This document shows, piece by piece, positions 17,127 to 26,253 of a stretch of DNA of 64,000 bases; the first letter of the stretch is position 1, and each line of letters opens with the position of its first letter. Made by a program: the position numbers and the translations under genes. The notes below the pieces were generated by a model, which did no database searches, was not told the DNA's origin, and saw only the letters and a list, made by a program, of their open reading frames with translations. This DNA comes from UBA9339 sp964535195 (lineage in GTDB: Bacteria; Pseudomonadota; Gammaproteobacteria; UBA9339): the NCBI GenBank assembly GCA_964535195.1, contig CAZHSI010000001.1, positions 124,001-188,000 on the forward strand, in the 5' to 3' direction.

Positions 17127-19970
17127 ATGACTGATTATGTTGTAAATCTTCCCAAAACCAATTTTCCCATGAAAGCAGACTTACCAAGGCGAGAGCCTAA
17201 GCTGCTGGAGTTTTGGGAGAAAATCAATATATATCAAAAATTTGCTAATCCAGATAATGCACGGGGCAAATTTATTTTGCACGATGGCCCGCCTTATGCT
17301 AATGGGGAAATTCATCTTGGTCATGCCTTTAACAAGGCACTGAAAGACATGATTAATAAAGCTAAGTTACTTGAAGGGTATAGCGTACCTTATGTGCCGG
17401 GATGGGATTGTCATGGTTTACCCATCGAACTTAATGTTGAAAAAAAAATTGGTAAAGGTGGAGTAAAGGTTCCGGTTGCCAAGTTTATTGATGAGTGTCG
17501 TAAATATGCTGCTAGCCAAATTCAAGGACAAATGAAGGCTTTTAAACGTCTTGGAGTTATTGGTGATTGGGAGCATCACTATAGCACTATGAGCTTTAAG
17601 TATGAGGCGAATATTATTAGAGCTTTAGGTAAGGTTTTTGCAGAAGGATATTTGCTTCGTGGCTATAAGCCAGTACACTGGTGTATTGCTTGTGGCTCAG
17701 CTTTGGCTGAAGCGGAAGTTGAGTATAAAGATAAAAGCTCACCCGCAATTGATGTTAAATTTTATGTTGCGACCCCAGAAAAGCTTGGGGTAAAAAGTGC
17801 TGTTATCCCCATTTGGACAACCACCCCATGGACTTTGCCTGCAAATGAAGCTGTGGCAATACATCCAAAGTTAAAATATGCGTTAGTAAACTGTGCTACT
17901 TTAGGAGAACATTTTCTGATTTTAGAAGAATTGTTAGCAGCAGTAATGCAGCGTTATGGTGAGTGCAGCTATAAGATTGAGAAATTATTTAGAGGCGAAG
18001 AGCTGCAAGGGTTACAGCTAAAACATCCATTTTTGGCTGATAAATTAGTACCAGTAATTCTTGGTGATCATGTTACAGTTGATGTAGGTACTGGTGCGGT
18101 ACATACTGCTCCAGCTCATGGCCAGGAAGATTATGCTATAGGGATACATTACAAATTACCGATCAATAATCCGGTGGGTCCTCATGGTAAGTTTTTAAAC
18201 TCGACGCAATTTTTTGCCGGTTTAGATGTATTTGCAGCTAATCCGCAAATTATAGAACTCTTAAAAGAGAGGGGTAATTTAATCCACGCAGAAACTTTGC
18301 AACATAGTTATCCTCATTGTTGGCGACACAAAACCCCTTTAATTTTTCGTGCCACCAAGCAGTGGTTTATTGGGATGGATCATGCCGTTTCTGGTAAGAA
18401 AAGCTTACGTGCTCTTGCTGAAGAGACAATAGCAAAAGTAGAGTGGTTGCCACCCCAGGGTGAAAATAGTATTAAGAGTATGGTAAGTGGGCGGCCTGAT
18501 TGGTGTATCTCGCGACAACGTTTTTGGGGTTTGCCCATCACTTTCTTTGTGCATAAAGAAACTGGGCAGGTTCATCCACAGATGCTCTTTTTAATTAATG
18601 AGATCATCGCTCCTAATATTGAGAAAGAGGGGCTTACCTATTGGCATGATCTTGATCCGGTTAGTTTTTTGCAAGAGCATGCTAAGGATAATGATCCTGA
18701 GCAATACGAAAAAGTTACGGATAGTCTTGATGTTTGGTTTAATTCTGGAGTTAGTCATTATAGCGTGTTGAAAGCGCGGCCAGAACTACAGTTTCCTGCC
18801 GATCTTTATGTTGAGGGGAGTGATCAATATCGTGGTTGGTTCCAATCTTCATTGTTAACTTCTTTGGCCTTGACTGGGGAAGCACCGTATAAAACCGTGA
18901 TAACTCACGGTTTTTGTGTGGATGCCAAAGGTCATAAAATGTCAAAGTCACTTGGGAATGTAGTTGATCCCAAGCACATAGTTGATAAATCTGGTGCAGA
19001 TATTTTACGCTTATGGGTGGCAGCTACTTACTTACATGACGATCTTGCTGCCAGTGATGAAATTTTTGCTCGGGTTATTGATGGCTATCGTAACATTCGT
19101 AATACTGCTAGATTCTTACTTGGGAATTTGTTTGATTTTGATCTTAAGCGTGATTTGGTTTTGCCAGGGGAAATGTTGGCTTTAGACCGTTTTGCTGTGG
19201 GACAGGTGCTCGCTTTCGCCAAAAATGCTCGCAATCATTATAACTCATATCAATTTTATACGGCATGTAGTGGTTTACAAAAGCTATTGATTGGAGATAT
19301 TAGTGGTTTTTATTTTAGCATTATTAAAGATCGTCTTTACACGATGGCACCTAAGAGTCATGGTAGGCGTTCAGCTCAAACCGCTCTTTTCCATATTTTA
19401 CAAGTTTTAGTCCGGCTAATTGCACCAGTTTTAAGTTTTACGGCGGAAGAGATTTGGCAAGAGATGCGCACGGCTATTTTAGGTAGTGCTGATCACGAAT
19501 CGGTATTTATGGCGCGTTGGGATGAGGTCGTCGAGGAAGAAGATTTTAATTTGTCACAAGACGTGATTAGTTTAAATAATTGGGTTTATATCCAAACCAT
19601 TAGGACCGAGGTGAATAAAGAGTTAGAAAAGTTACGTGCCAGTGGTGTTATTGGTTCGAGTCTTGAAGCTAGTGTTTGTTTATATGCCGACGATAGGACG
19701 TTACCAGTATTAGCAAAACTAAAAGATGATTTACGTTTTATTTTAATAACTTCAGAGGCAAGTGTTAGTGATCTTTCTCAAGCAACTGCTAATGCTATTG
19801 CGACGGGAATTTCCGGTTTAAAGTTGGTGGCTTTACCGTCAGCGCATAAAAAATGCAGCCGTTGTTGGCATTATCGTGAAGATGTTGGGGGCAATAAAGA
19901 ACATCCAGGATTGTGTTCGCGGTGTGTCGATAATTTGTTTGGTGATGGTGAAAAGCGTTATTTTTGCTAG
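17127..19970 (+). CDS. ileS: Isoleucyl-tRNA synthetase
   Basis: A class I aminoacyl-tRNA synthetase that charges tRNA-Ile and edits valine. The HIGH-type motif is HLGH at residues 63-66 and KMSKS at 604-608. The editing domain has the WTTTPWTLPAN motif near residue 230. The C-terminus carries the zinc-binding CSRCW...CSRC cysteines of bacterial-type IleRS. The 947-aa length fits. It follows ribF by about 120 bp. In most gammaproteobacteria lspA follows ileS; here the next gene is a convergent uracil permease, so lspA must lie elsewhere. Confidence 0.98.
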   Translation: MTDYVVNLPKTNFPMKADLPRREPKLLEFWEKINIYQKFANPDNARGKFILHDGPPYANGEIHLGHAFNKALKDMINKAKLLEGYSVPYVPGWDCHGLPIELNVEKKIGKGGVKVPVAKFIDECRKYAASQIQGQMKAFKRLGVIGDWEHHYSTMSFKYEANIIRALGKVFAEGYLLRGYKPVHWCIACGSALAEAEVEYKDKSSPAIDVKFYVATPEKLGVKSAVIPIWTTTPWTLPANEAVAIHPKLKYALVNCATLGEHFLILEELLAAVMQRYGECSYKIEKLFRGEELQGLQLKHPFLADKLVPVILGDHVTVDVGTGAVHTAPAHGQEDYAIGIHYKLPINNPVGPHGKFLNSTQFFAGLDVFAANPQIIELLKERGNLIHAETLQHSYPHCWRHKTPLIFRATKQWFIGMDHAVSGKKSLRALAEETIAKVEWLPPQGENSIKSMVSGRPDWCISRQRFWGLPITFFVHKETGQVHPQMLFLINEIIAPNIEKEGLTYWHDLDPVSFLQEHAKDNDPEQYEKVTDSLDVWFNSGVSHYSVLKARPELQFPADLYVEGSDQYRGWFQSSLLTSLALTGEAPYKTVITHGFCVDAKGHKMSKSLGNVVDPKHIVDKSGADILRLWVAATYLHDDLAASDEIFARVIDGYRNIRNTARFLLGNLFDFDLKRDLVLPGEMLALDRFAVGQVLAFAKNARNHYNSYQFYTACSGLQKLLIGDISGFYFSIIKDRLYTMAPKSHGRRSAQTALFHILQVLVRLIAPVLSFTAEEIWQEMRTAILGSADHESVFMARWDEVVEEEDFNLSQDVISLNNWVYIQTIRTEVNKELEKLRASGVIGSSLEASVCLYADDRTLPVLAKLKDDLRFILITSEASVSDLSQATANAIATGISGLKLVALPSAHKKCSRCWHYREDVGGNKEHPGLCSRCVDNLFGDGEKRYFC

Positions 19971-20036
19971 TTTAAGGGTCTAGTATCTTATAGATACAAA
20001 TCTAGCAGTTTGAAGTAATGGCGGTATATGTCGCGC

Positions 20037-21311
20037 TTACTTTTCATTGGTCCAATGTAACTTTTCAAACACATAAAATATAATACTTAGAATTAATCCT
20101 GCTGAGGTAGCTAGGGCTACACCTTTTAGTTGAATTGATCCCAGATAAAGTGACGCTCCACTAATTCCGAGAATAAAAACCACGGAGCTTAAGACTAAGT
20201 TTACGGTTTTACCATAGTCTACCTTTTCTTCGACGACATAACGGATACCAGCGACAGCAATTACGCCGAATAAATACAGACTAACGCCCCCCATAACTGC
20301 GGTTGGAATCGATTGAATTAGGGCAGTTATTTTGCCAATGAAAGCGATAATTATAGAAAGAATTGCGGCGCCGCCAATTACATATACACTATAAATGCGA
20401 GTGATAGCCATGACGCTTATGTTTTCGCCATAGGTAGTATTTGGTACTGAGCCAAACAGCCCAGCAATCATGGTAAAAATACCATTACCTAAAATTGAGC
20501 GATGTAGCCCAGGGTCTTTAGTTAAATCTTTCCCTATAATATGTTGCGTTAATATAAAGTGTCCAATATGTTCTGAGGTTATGACAAATACTGCTGGTAA
20601 AATAGTAACGATAGCATCAAGATTAAACTTCGGGGCTGAGAAATTTGGTACGGTAAGATAAGCAGCTTCTGCTATTTTATTAAAATCAACCAGGCCTAAT
20701 ATTAACGCTGTAACATAACCGACAATGATCGCAATTAATACTGGAATTACTGCGGCAAATCCTCGGAATAAAATCGACCCCATTACGGCTACACAGAAAG
20801 TAAACATTGAGACTACTACGGTATTTATTTGGTAGGTTTCGTTTGCCGAGACTATTCCTGCCATTTCGGCTGCAGTACCAGCCAGACCTAAACCAATAAG
20901 AGCGATAATTGGTCCGATTACTGCTGGTGGCAAGACTATTTTTAACCAATTACTACCAAAAAATTTTATAATTAAGGAGATAATGGTTAGAGCAAATCCT
21001 GCAGCGATAAAACCACCTAAGGCCAGCGGGTAGTTGGCAGTCCACAACGTTTTATCAGGACCAAGGATCATTAATACCGGGGGAATAAAAGCAAAACTAG
21101 AACCCAAAAATGCTGGAACTTTTCCTTTACAAATTAATAAATATCCCAGAGTACCAATACCGTTCATCAATAATACTATAGCAGGATTAATCCCAAAAAT
21201 AGTTGGGACTAAAACTGAAGCACCAAACATGGCAAATAAATGTTGGATACTTAAAGGCAGGCTTATTAAAAAAGAAACTTTTTCATCCACTTGAATAATG
21301 CGGCGGCTCAT
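20037..21311 (-). CDS. uraA: Uracil permease, NCS2 family
   Basis: A proton-coupled uracil importer of the nucleobase:cation symporter-2 family with about 12-14 membrane segments. UraA hallmarks visible are the N-terminal SIQHLFAMFGASVLVPTIFG, the TSEHIGH region bearing the conserved Glu/His of the substrate site, and GLFGSVPNTTYGENI. The frame is open to 21392, but the ATG at 21311 is chosen because GGAG lies 7-8 nt upstream and the product (MSRRIIQVDEK, 424 aa) matches family length. It stands alone and convergent with ileS. It suggests scavenging of host or environmental pyrimidines. Confidence 0.93.
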   Translation of the reverse strand: MSRRIIQVDEKVSFLISLPLSIQHLFAMFGASVLVPTIFGINPAIVLLMNGIGTLGYLLICKGKVPAFLGSSFAFIPPVLMILGPDKTLWTANYPLALGGFIAAGFALTIISLIIKFFGSNWLKIVLPPAVIGPIIALIGLGLAGTAAEMAGIVSANETYQINTVVVSMFTFCVAVMGSILFRGFAAVIPVLIAIIVGYVTALILGLVDFNKIAEAAYLTVPNFSAPKFNLDAIVTILPAVFVITSEHIGHFILTQHIIGKDLTKDPGLHRSILGNGIFTMIAGLFGSVPNTTYGENISVMAITRIYSVYVIGGAAILSIIIAFIGKITALIQSIPTAVMGGVSLYLFGVIAVAGIRYVVEEKVDYGKTVNLVLSSVVFILGISGASLYLGSIQLKGVALATSAGLILSIIFYVFEKLHWTNEK

Positions 21312-21499
21312 GTTATCTCCAAGAAGGTTAAGAAAAGCTACATATAACAGTTTCGCGCGTAGATTGAAACAAGATGTTAAAAAAGTAGCCAATACTACAA
21401 AATGTTCCTCGCCATCACGATAAACGTAGCTAATTTTTGCACAAAATTATTGCTAATTGATTAAAAATATTAAAAAGTCCCCCTTTTTAGATCTGCCAA

Positions 21500-21757
21500 A
21501 TGGGATACGATTGTCATATGATAAGATCGCACTGGCAGGTAGAGAATTGTTTTTATTGGAGTTTAGAGGTTGCTTTTAGGGCGGATGGCAGTCGTCTTCA
21601 TGATGAAAATGTGGCTCTCAATATGTCATGGCTGCGTAAATTTATTCTTGATTTATTGAAAAATGAAAAATCTTTTAAAAGAGCGAGCATCAGAAGGAAA
21701 TAGCTTAAGGTTTGGGTAGATCCAGCTTATTTGGTTGAGGTATTGGAGCAAAATTAG
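21500..21757 (+). pseudogene. ISAs1-family transposase, C-terminal remnant
   Basis: The sequence reads IRSHWQVENCFYWSLEVAF followed by RADGSRLHDENVALNMSWLRK, the characteristic end of ISAs1/H-repeat transposases, including the catalytic Glu of WxVEN. The frame meets a TAG at 21701-21703. It then continues in the same frame with LKVWVDPAYLVEVLEQN to a second TAG at 21755, which matches the family tail. The 3' end is thus interrupted by one nonsense codon, and the first 80 percent of the gene is gone. No terminal inverted repeats are visible. It is an inactive relic between uraA and lolC. Confidence 0.85.
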
Positions 21758-21909
21758 AGGCGCTTACCGTGCCTTGCAATGATAAATTCTGTATTTTAGA
21801 GAACAAGTGATATATATTTATAAAGCAGAAGATAATTAGCTATAATGTTAATAAAAAATACTTAGCAGAATAAATAAGATCGTCGAATTTAATACTTAAG
21901 GTGGTTTAA

Positions 21910-23160
21910 ATGTTTCGTCCATTGGCATTTTACATAGGGTACCGTTATACCCGCGCAAAAAAACGTAATCACTTCGTTTCTTTTGTTGCTTTAGCTTCGA
22001 TCCTGGGTATTGCTTTAGGTATTACGGTTTTAATTACCGTGCTTTCGGTTATGAATGGATTTGATTACGAGATTCGTGAGAAAGTTTTTAGTGTGGCTCG
22101 CCAAATAACAGTTTCAGGGGAAGATGGGGGTATCGGTAATTGGCGTGAACTTGATAAAGAGCTGGTAAAAAATAAAGAAGTAATAGCGGCCTCTCCTTTC
22201 ATTGTAGGACAAGGAATGCTAACTAAAAATGGTAGTGTGCAGGGGGTAGAGGTTATTGGTATTGTGCCAACTCGAGAAGAAAAAATTTCGTTGATACCTG
22301 GTAGTGTAGAAGATGGTTCAATGTTCGCTTTAAAAGCTGGTGAATTTGGGATGGTTCTTGGTAAAGTAGCTGCAAGAAATTTAGGGGTGGAGGTTGGAGA
22401 TAAGATTATTTTAGTAACACCCCAAGCCGTTGTAACCCCAGCTGGAGTTGAGCCTCGTTTCAAGAAATTTACGGTTGTCGGGATCTTTCATGTCGGTGAT
22501 GGTTTTGGCTATGATGCGGCGACGGCTTTTATTAATATTTACGACGCCCAAAATTTATTTGGCTTAAAAGGTAAAGTTAGTGGATTTTATCTGAAAATTA
22601 AGGATCTTTACCGCGCTCCAATTGTTGGCGCTAAGCTTAACGAAGAACTTCACGGCGATTATTTTGTTACTGATTGGACTTATAAATATGGTCCATATTT
22701 TAAAGCGATTAAGATGGAAAAAACCATGATGTTTATTGTGCTGCTATTCATTATTGCTGTCGCTACTTTTAATTTGGTTTCTAGTTTGGTAATGACGGTG
22801 ACTGATAAGCAGTCGGATATTGCAATTTTGCGTACTTTAGGAGCAACCCCGAGGACGATTATGAGTATTTTCATTGTACAAGGTGGTATTATTGGTTTAT
22901 TTGGTACTTTACTTGGGGTAACTGGCGGTGTTTTATTGGCATTAAACGCTCCGTATTTAGTAAAACTATTAGAGGAGATTTTTCATACTAGTTTTATTTC
23001 TGGTGCGATCTATTATATTGATTATTTGCCATCAAGATTAGAATTTTTTTACGTGTGGTTTGTGGGGTTAATTGCTTTAGCTATGAGTTTACTCGCAACG
23101 ATTTATCCGGCGTGGAAGGCAGCTAAAGTTGGGCCAGCCCAGGCTTTGAGGTACGACTAA
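21910..23160 (+). CDS. lolC: Lipoprotein-releasing ABC transporter permease (LolC/E or LolF type)
   Basis: The membrane subunit of the Lol system, which extracts outer-membrane lipoproteins from the inner membrane and hands them to LolA. It has 416 aa with one N-terminal membrane helix (residues about 25-45), a large periplasmic domain and three C-terminal helices, the FtsX/MacB fold. The N-terminus (YIGYRYTRAKKRNHFVSFV, LGIALGITVLITVLSVMNGF) is typical of LolC/LolE. lolD follows after 1 nt and tldD after that. There is no second permease gene, so a homodimeric LolF-type permease is plausible unless lolE lies elsewhere. Confidence 0.93.
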   Translation: MFRPLAFYIGYRYTRAKKRNHFVSFVALASILGIALGITVLITVLSVMNGFDYEIREKVFSVARQITVSGEDGGIGNWRELDKELVKNKEVIAASPFIVGQGMLTKNGSVQGVEVIGIVPTREEKISLIPGSVEDGSMFALKAGEFGMVLGKVAARNLGVEVGDKIILVTPQAVVTPAGVEPRFKKFTVVGIFHVGDGFGYDAATAFINIYDAQNLFGLKGKVSGFYLKIKDLYRAPIVGAKLNEELHGDYFVTDWTYKYGPYFKAIKMEKTMMFIVLLFIIAVATFNLVSSLVMTVTDKQSDIAILRTLGATPRTIMSIFIVQGGIIGLFGTLLGVTGGVLLALNAPYLVKLLEEIFHTSFISGAIYYIDYLPSRLEFFYVWFVGLIALAMSLLATIYPAWKAAKVGPAQALRYD

Positions 23161-23161
23161 A

Positions 23162-23857
23162 ATGTTTATGCATACCGGAAATTTAAATTCAGTTATAGAA
23201 GCTTCTGCTATCACCAAGATTTTTGCTGAAGGGAAGTTTCGTGTGGAGGTGTTGAGTGGTATTGACCTAGAGGTAAAGTCTGGAGAGATGCTGGCGATTG
23301 TCGGACCATCAGGCTCTGGTAAGAGTACACTTTTACATATCTTAGGCGGTTTAGATACACCTACCTCAGGTCGCGTAGCAATCGATGGTGTTAACGTTTA
23401 TGAGCTTTCTGAAAAGAAAAAGGGGGAGCTGCGTAATAAATATTTGGGATTTGTTTATCAATTTCACCACTTGTTACCAGAATTTTCTGCCCTAGAAAAT
23501 GTGGCAATGCCCCTTTTAATTGGGGGTACTAAACCAGCAGAAGCTGCGGCGAAAGCACTTGATATGTTAATGGCGGTTGGTTTAAGCAAGCGCGGGGACC
23601 ATCGGATTGGTGAGTTGTCTGGTGGTGAAAGGCAGCGAGTAGCAATCGCGCGAGCTTTGGTTACCAATCCGCGGTGTGTTTTAGCCGATGAACCGACAGG
23701 TAATTTAGATCATAAAACCGCTCGGCAGATTTATGATCTGATTTTTGAGCTTAAACAGGAGTTTGCGACGGCATTTGTCATTGTAACTCATGACCTTGCT
23801 ATTGCGCGGAAAATGGAGAGAGTATTGACATTAGAAGATGGTAGGTTTGTACTATGA
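23162..23857 (+). CDS. lolD: Lipoprotein-releasing ABC transporter ATPase LolD
   Basis: The ATPase that powers the Lol permease. It has the Walker A GPSGSGKST, the Q-loop region VYQFHHLLPEFSA that is characteristic of LolD, the signature LSGGERQR, the Walker B VLADEPTGNLD and the switch His in VTHD. The length is 231 aa, from the ATG at 23162 or the one two codons later. It begins one base after the permease stop, and its TGA overlaps the tldD ATG (ATGA), so the three genes are likely co-transcribed. Confidence 0.96.
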   Translation: MFMHTGNLNSVIEASAITKIFAEGKFRVEVLSGIDLEVKSGEMLAIVGPSGSGKSTLLHILGGLDTPTSGRVAIDGVNVYELSEKKKGELRNKYLGFVYQFHHLLPEFSALENVAMPLLIGGTKPAEAAAKALDMLMAVGLSKRGDHRIGELSGGERQRVAIARALVTNPRCVLADEPTGNLDHKTARQIYDLIFELKQEFATAFVIVTHDLAIARKMERVLTLEDGRFVL

Positions 23858-25302
23858 ATGCAACATCCTCACTAGCTGAAAAAATACTATTAGAACCTAC
23901 TGGATTAACCGAACAACAATTGCAACAAGTTTTGGTTAAGACCTTAGGGGCAGGTATCGACAACTCCGATATTTATCTACAATATGCCCAAGCTGAGTCG
24001 TGGGAAATTGAAGAGGGAATTATTAAAAAAGGAAGTTTTAGTATTGATCAGGGTGTGGGAATTAGAGCCATTAGTGGTGAAAAGGTTGGTTTTGCTTATG
24101 CTGATGATTTGACGTTGCCAGTTATGGTAGAGGCAGCACTGTCTGCGCGCAATATTGCGAAGAGTGGCAATAATGGCAATATTTGTGCCCGTCTAAAGAA
24201 TAATGAAAAGAAACTTTTATATCCAGTGTTAAATCCCATTAATACCTTGAGTGAAGAGGAAAAAATTGCTTTGTTAAAAGAGGTTGATGCGGTTGCGCGT
24301 AAATGTGACAAGCGAGTAATTCAAGTAAATGCAAGTTTAGCTGGATCATATAAAGTTATTTTGGTTGTCGGTAGCGACGGTACTTGGGCGACAGATATAC
24401 GGCCCTTGATACATATGAATGTCTCAGTTTTGGTCGAGGAGCATGGACGCAAGGAATATGGTAATTGCGGTGGCGGACGAAGATTAGGTTATGAACTCTT
24501 TTTACAAGATAAGTTAGGAAAGCAATACGCTGAGGAAGCGGTACGGGTGGCATTAGTTAACCTTAGGGCGGCTCCTGCGCCTGCTGGTATGATGCCAGTG
24601 GTACTTGGTCCTGGTTGGCCAGCGGTTATGTTGCATGAAGCGGTTGGTCATGGATTAGAAGCAGACTTCAACTTCAAAGGATATTCGGTTTACTCTGGAA
24701 AGATTGGTGAAAAAGTTGCGTCCTCTCAAGTATCGATAGTGGATCAAGGTAATATGGTAGGTGAGCGTCGAGGTTCGCTCAACATTGATGATGAAGGTAC
24801 GCCAACGCAATCTACGCTTTTAATTGACAAAGGTATTTTGCGTAGCTACATGTATGATAAACTAAATGCTCGTTTGCTGAAGACTAAATCTACAGGTAAT
24901 GGGAGGCGTTCTTCTTATTCTGAGATGCCAATACCTCGAATGACTAACACTTTTATGCTTGCAGGGGAGTATGATCCTCAGGAAATTTTGTCTTCTGTTG
25001 ACCAAGGGATTTACGCAGCTAATTTTAGTGGCGGACAAGTCGATATAACGTCTGGGGAGTTTGTATTCTCCACAAGTGAAGCATATTTGATTGAGAAGGG
25101 AAAGATTACCAGCCCCATTAAAGGAGCGACTTTAATTGGGAATGGCCCGGCAATATTAAATAAAATCACGATGGTAGGAAACGATCTAGAGTTTGATCGA
25201 GGGATAGGCGTATGTGGTAAAAACGGGCAAAATGTCCCGGTTGGGATTGGCCAGCCTACAGTAAAAATATCTGAGATAACGGTAGGGGGTACAAAAGTTT
25301 AG
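23854..25302 (+). CDS. tldD: TldD metalloprotease
   Basis: A zinc metalloprotease subunit that with TldE (PmbA) forms a heterodimer cleaving unfolded peptides; in known systems it acts in microcin B17 maturation and CcdA degradation. The active-site motif HExxxH is HEAVGH at residues 261-266, with the following GLEADF typical of TldD rather than TldE, which lacks the metal ligands. The 482-aa length is standard. It overlaps lolD by 4 nt, an association without obvious functional logic. A tldE partner is not in the window. Confidence 0.96.
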   Translation: MNATSSLAEKILLEPTGLTEQQLQQVLVKTLGAGIDNSDIYLQYAQAESWEIEEGIIKKGSFSIDQGVGIRAISGEKVGFAYADDLTLPVMVEAALSARNIAKSGNNGNICARLKNNEKKLLYPVLNPINTLSEEEKIALLKEVDAVARKCDKRVIQVNASLAGSYKVILVVGSDGTWATDIRPLIHMNVSVLVEEHGRKEYGNCGGGRRLGYELFLQDKLGKQYAEEAVRVALVNLRAAPAPAGMMPVVLGPGWPAVMLHEAVGHGLEADFNFKGYSVYSGKIGEKVASSQVSIVDQGNMVGERRGSLNIDDEGTPTQSTLLIDKGILRSYMYDKLNARLLKTKSTGNGRRSSYSEMPIPRMTNTFMLAGEYDPQEILSSVDQGIYAANFSGGQVDITSGEFVFSTSEAYLIEKGKITSPIKGATLIGNGPAILNKITMVGNDLEFDRGIGVCGKNGQNVPVGIGQPTVKISEITVGGTKV

Positions 25303-25454
25303 AGTTAAAGTGGCGCGCCAACCATTTGATTATTAAAAGGTATTATTTTTTTATGGTAATTAGATGTGAGGTGTTTAGCAGTTATGTTGTGGATGAGCTT
25401 ATATTTTAGCCGTAAAGAATGGCTAAAGGACTTAAGAGATATAAGTCAAAAACC

Positions 25455-25483
25455 TTGACCATAGCTATTTCCGTTGGTATAAA
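25455..25483 (+). promoter_or_regulatory. Sigma70-type promoter of the HU gene
   Basis: TTGACC (25455-25460, 5 of 6) and TATAAA (25478-25483, 5 of 6) are separated by exactly 17 bp. Transcription would start near 25490, giving an 85-nt leader before the HU ATG. Confidence 0.6.
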
Positions 25484-25575
25484 GTCATGGTTTTTGGTGG
25501 TCATGTTAGGGCTTAAAAATTTATTTGCCAGCTTTAAATGGCCAGAATGAATAATGAGCAACTTTCAGAGGAAAT

Positions 25576-25851
25576 ATGAACAAAACAGATTTGGTTGAAG
25601 TTATTGCAAAAAATGCCGAGCTCTCTAAGGCAGCTGCGGGCCGTGTTTTAGATGTAGTTATCGATGCAATTACTGATTCACTCGGCAAAGGTAAGCAAGT
25701 TGCATTAGTTGGTTTTGGTACTTTTGTAGTTAGCAAGCGTAAACAGCGCACTGGCCGCAATCCTCAGACTGGAGAGAATATTACAATTCCAGCCGCGAAA
25801 GTTCCTCGTTTTAGAGCAGGAAAATATCTGAAAGATAAGGTAAACAAGTAA
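25576..25851 (+). CDS. hupB: DNA-binding protein HU (beta type)
   Basis: A nucleoid protein that bends and compacts DNA as a dimer. It has 91 aa beginning MNKTDLVEVIAKNAELSKA. The DNA-binding arm carries GRNPQTGENITIPA, including the intercalating Pro within RNPQTG. The preceding AGAGGAAAT is a good ribosome-binding site. It has its own promoter upstream and a terminator downstream, so it is an independent unit. The tRNA-Val/tRNA-Asp pair and ppiD follow, an order also seen in relatives. Confidence 0.97.
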   Translation: MNKTDLVEVIAKNAELSKAAAGRVLDVVIDAITDSLGKGKQVALVGFGTFVVSKRKQRTGRNPQTGENITIPAAKVPRFRAGKYLKDKVNK

Positions 25852-25875
25852 AAGGTTTTTAGAATTTGATGGGAT

Positions 25876-25908
25876 AAGCCTTGGATTTTTTTACCGAGGC
25901 TTGGTTTT
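25876..25908 (+). terminator. Rho-independent terminator of hupB
   Basis: A nine-base-pair stem AAGCCTTGG / CCGAGGCTT (one G-U pair), a T-rich loop, then GGTTTT. It lies 25 bp after the hupB stop. Confidence 0.65.
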
Positions 25909-25911
25909 ATT

Positions 25912-26066
25912 GATGTTTGGTTTAGTGCTTAGCTCAGTTGGGCGTGGTTGGTTTTGTAGAAAGCAAGCAAGTGTAGCTTTCTGACGCCTAGCGACAAAAT
26001 ATGGATTTTTAGCTTGATACAGAGCGCCACGGACGGTTACTGAGAGCTAAGATTTTTGAGTTAAAA
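25912..26066 (+). repeat. tRNA-Val 5' fragment with D-loop insertion (element A)
   Basis: Bases 25912-25941 repeat, with one or two changes, the leader and first 18-19 bases of the intact tRNA-Val at 26067-26097, ending exactly at the D-loop CAGTTGG. The tRNA copy then breaks off into about 125 bp of unrelated sequence. That sequence holds a hairpin AGAAAGC...GCTTTCT (about 25959-25982), and a pair CGTGG...CCACG brackets its first 90 bp. A related insert occupies the same D-loop position in a truncated tRNA-Gly at 41848-41998. The direct repeats are 155 bp apart. The fragment cannot fold into a tRNA. Confidence 0.75.
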
Positions 26067-26078
26067 GATGTTTGGTTT

Positions 26079-26154
26079 GGGTGCTTAGCTCAGTTGGTAG
26101 AGCATCGCCTTTACACGGCGGGGGTCGGGGGTTCGAACCCCTCAGCACCCACCA
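26079..26154 (+). tRNA. tRNA-Val (anticodon TAC)
   Basis: A complete cloverleaf: acceptor GGGTGCT pairs with AGCACCC, the D-arm is AGCTCAGTTGGTAGAGC, the anticodon loop contains TAC, the T-arm is GGGGGTTCGAACCCCT, and CCA is encoded. It is two bases from the tRNA-Asp and preceded by a truncated copy of itself. Confidence 0.97.
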
Positions 26155-26156
26155 TT

Positions 26157-26233
26157 GGAGCGGTAGTTCAGCTGGTTAGAACGCCTGCCTGTCACGTAGG
26201 AGGTCGCGGGTTCGATCCCCGTCCGCTCCGCCA
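26157..26233 (+). tRNA. tRNA-Asp (anticodon GTC)
   Basis: A cloverleaf with acceptor GGAGCGG / CCGCTCC, anticodon GTC in CCTGTCACG, T-loop GTTCGATCC and an encoded CCA. It is almost certainly co-transcribed with tRNA-Val, 2 nt upstream. Confidence 0.97.
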
Positions 26234-26253
26234 TATCAAATGAGGACTCTATA

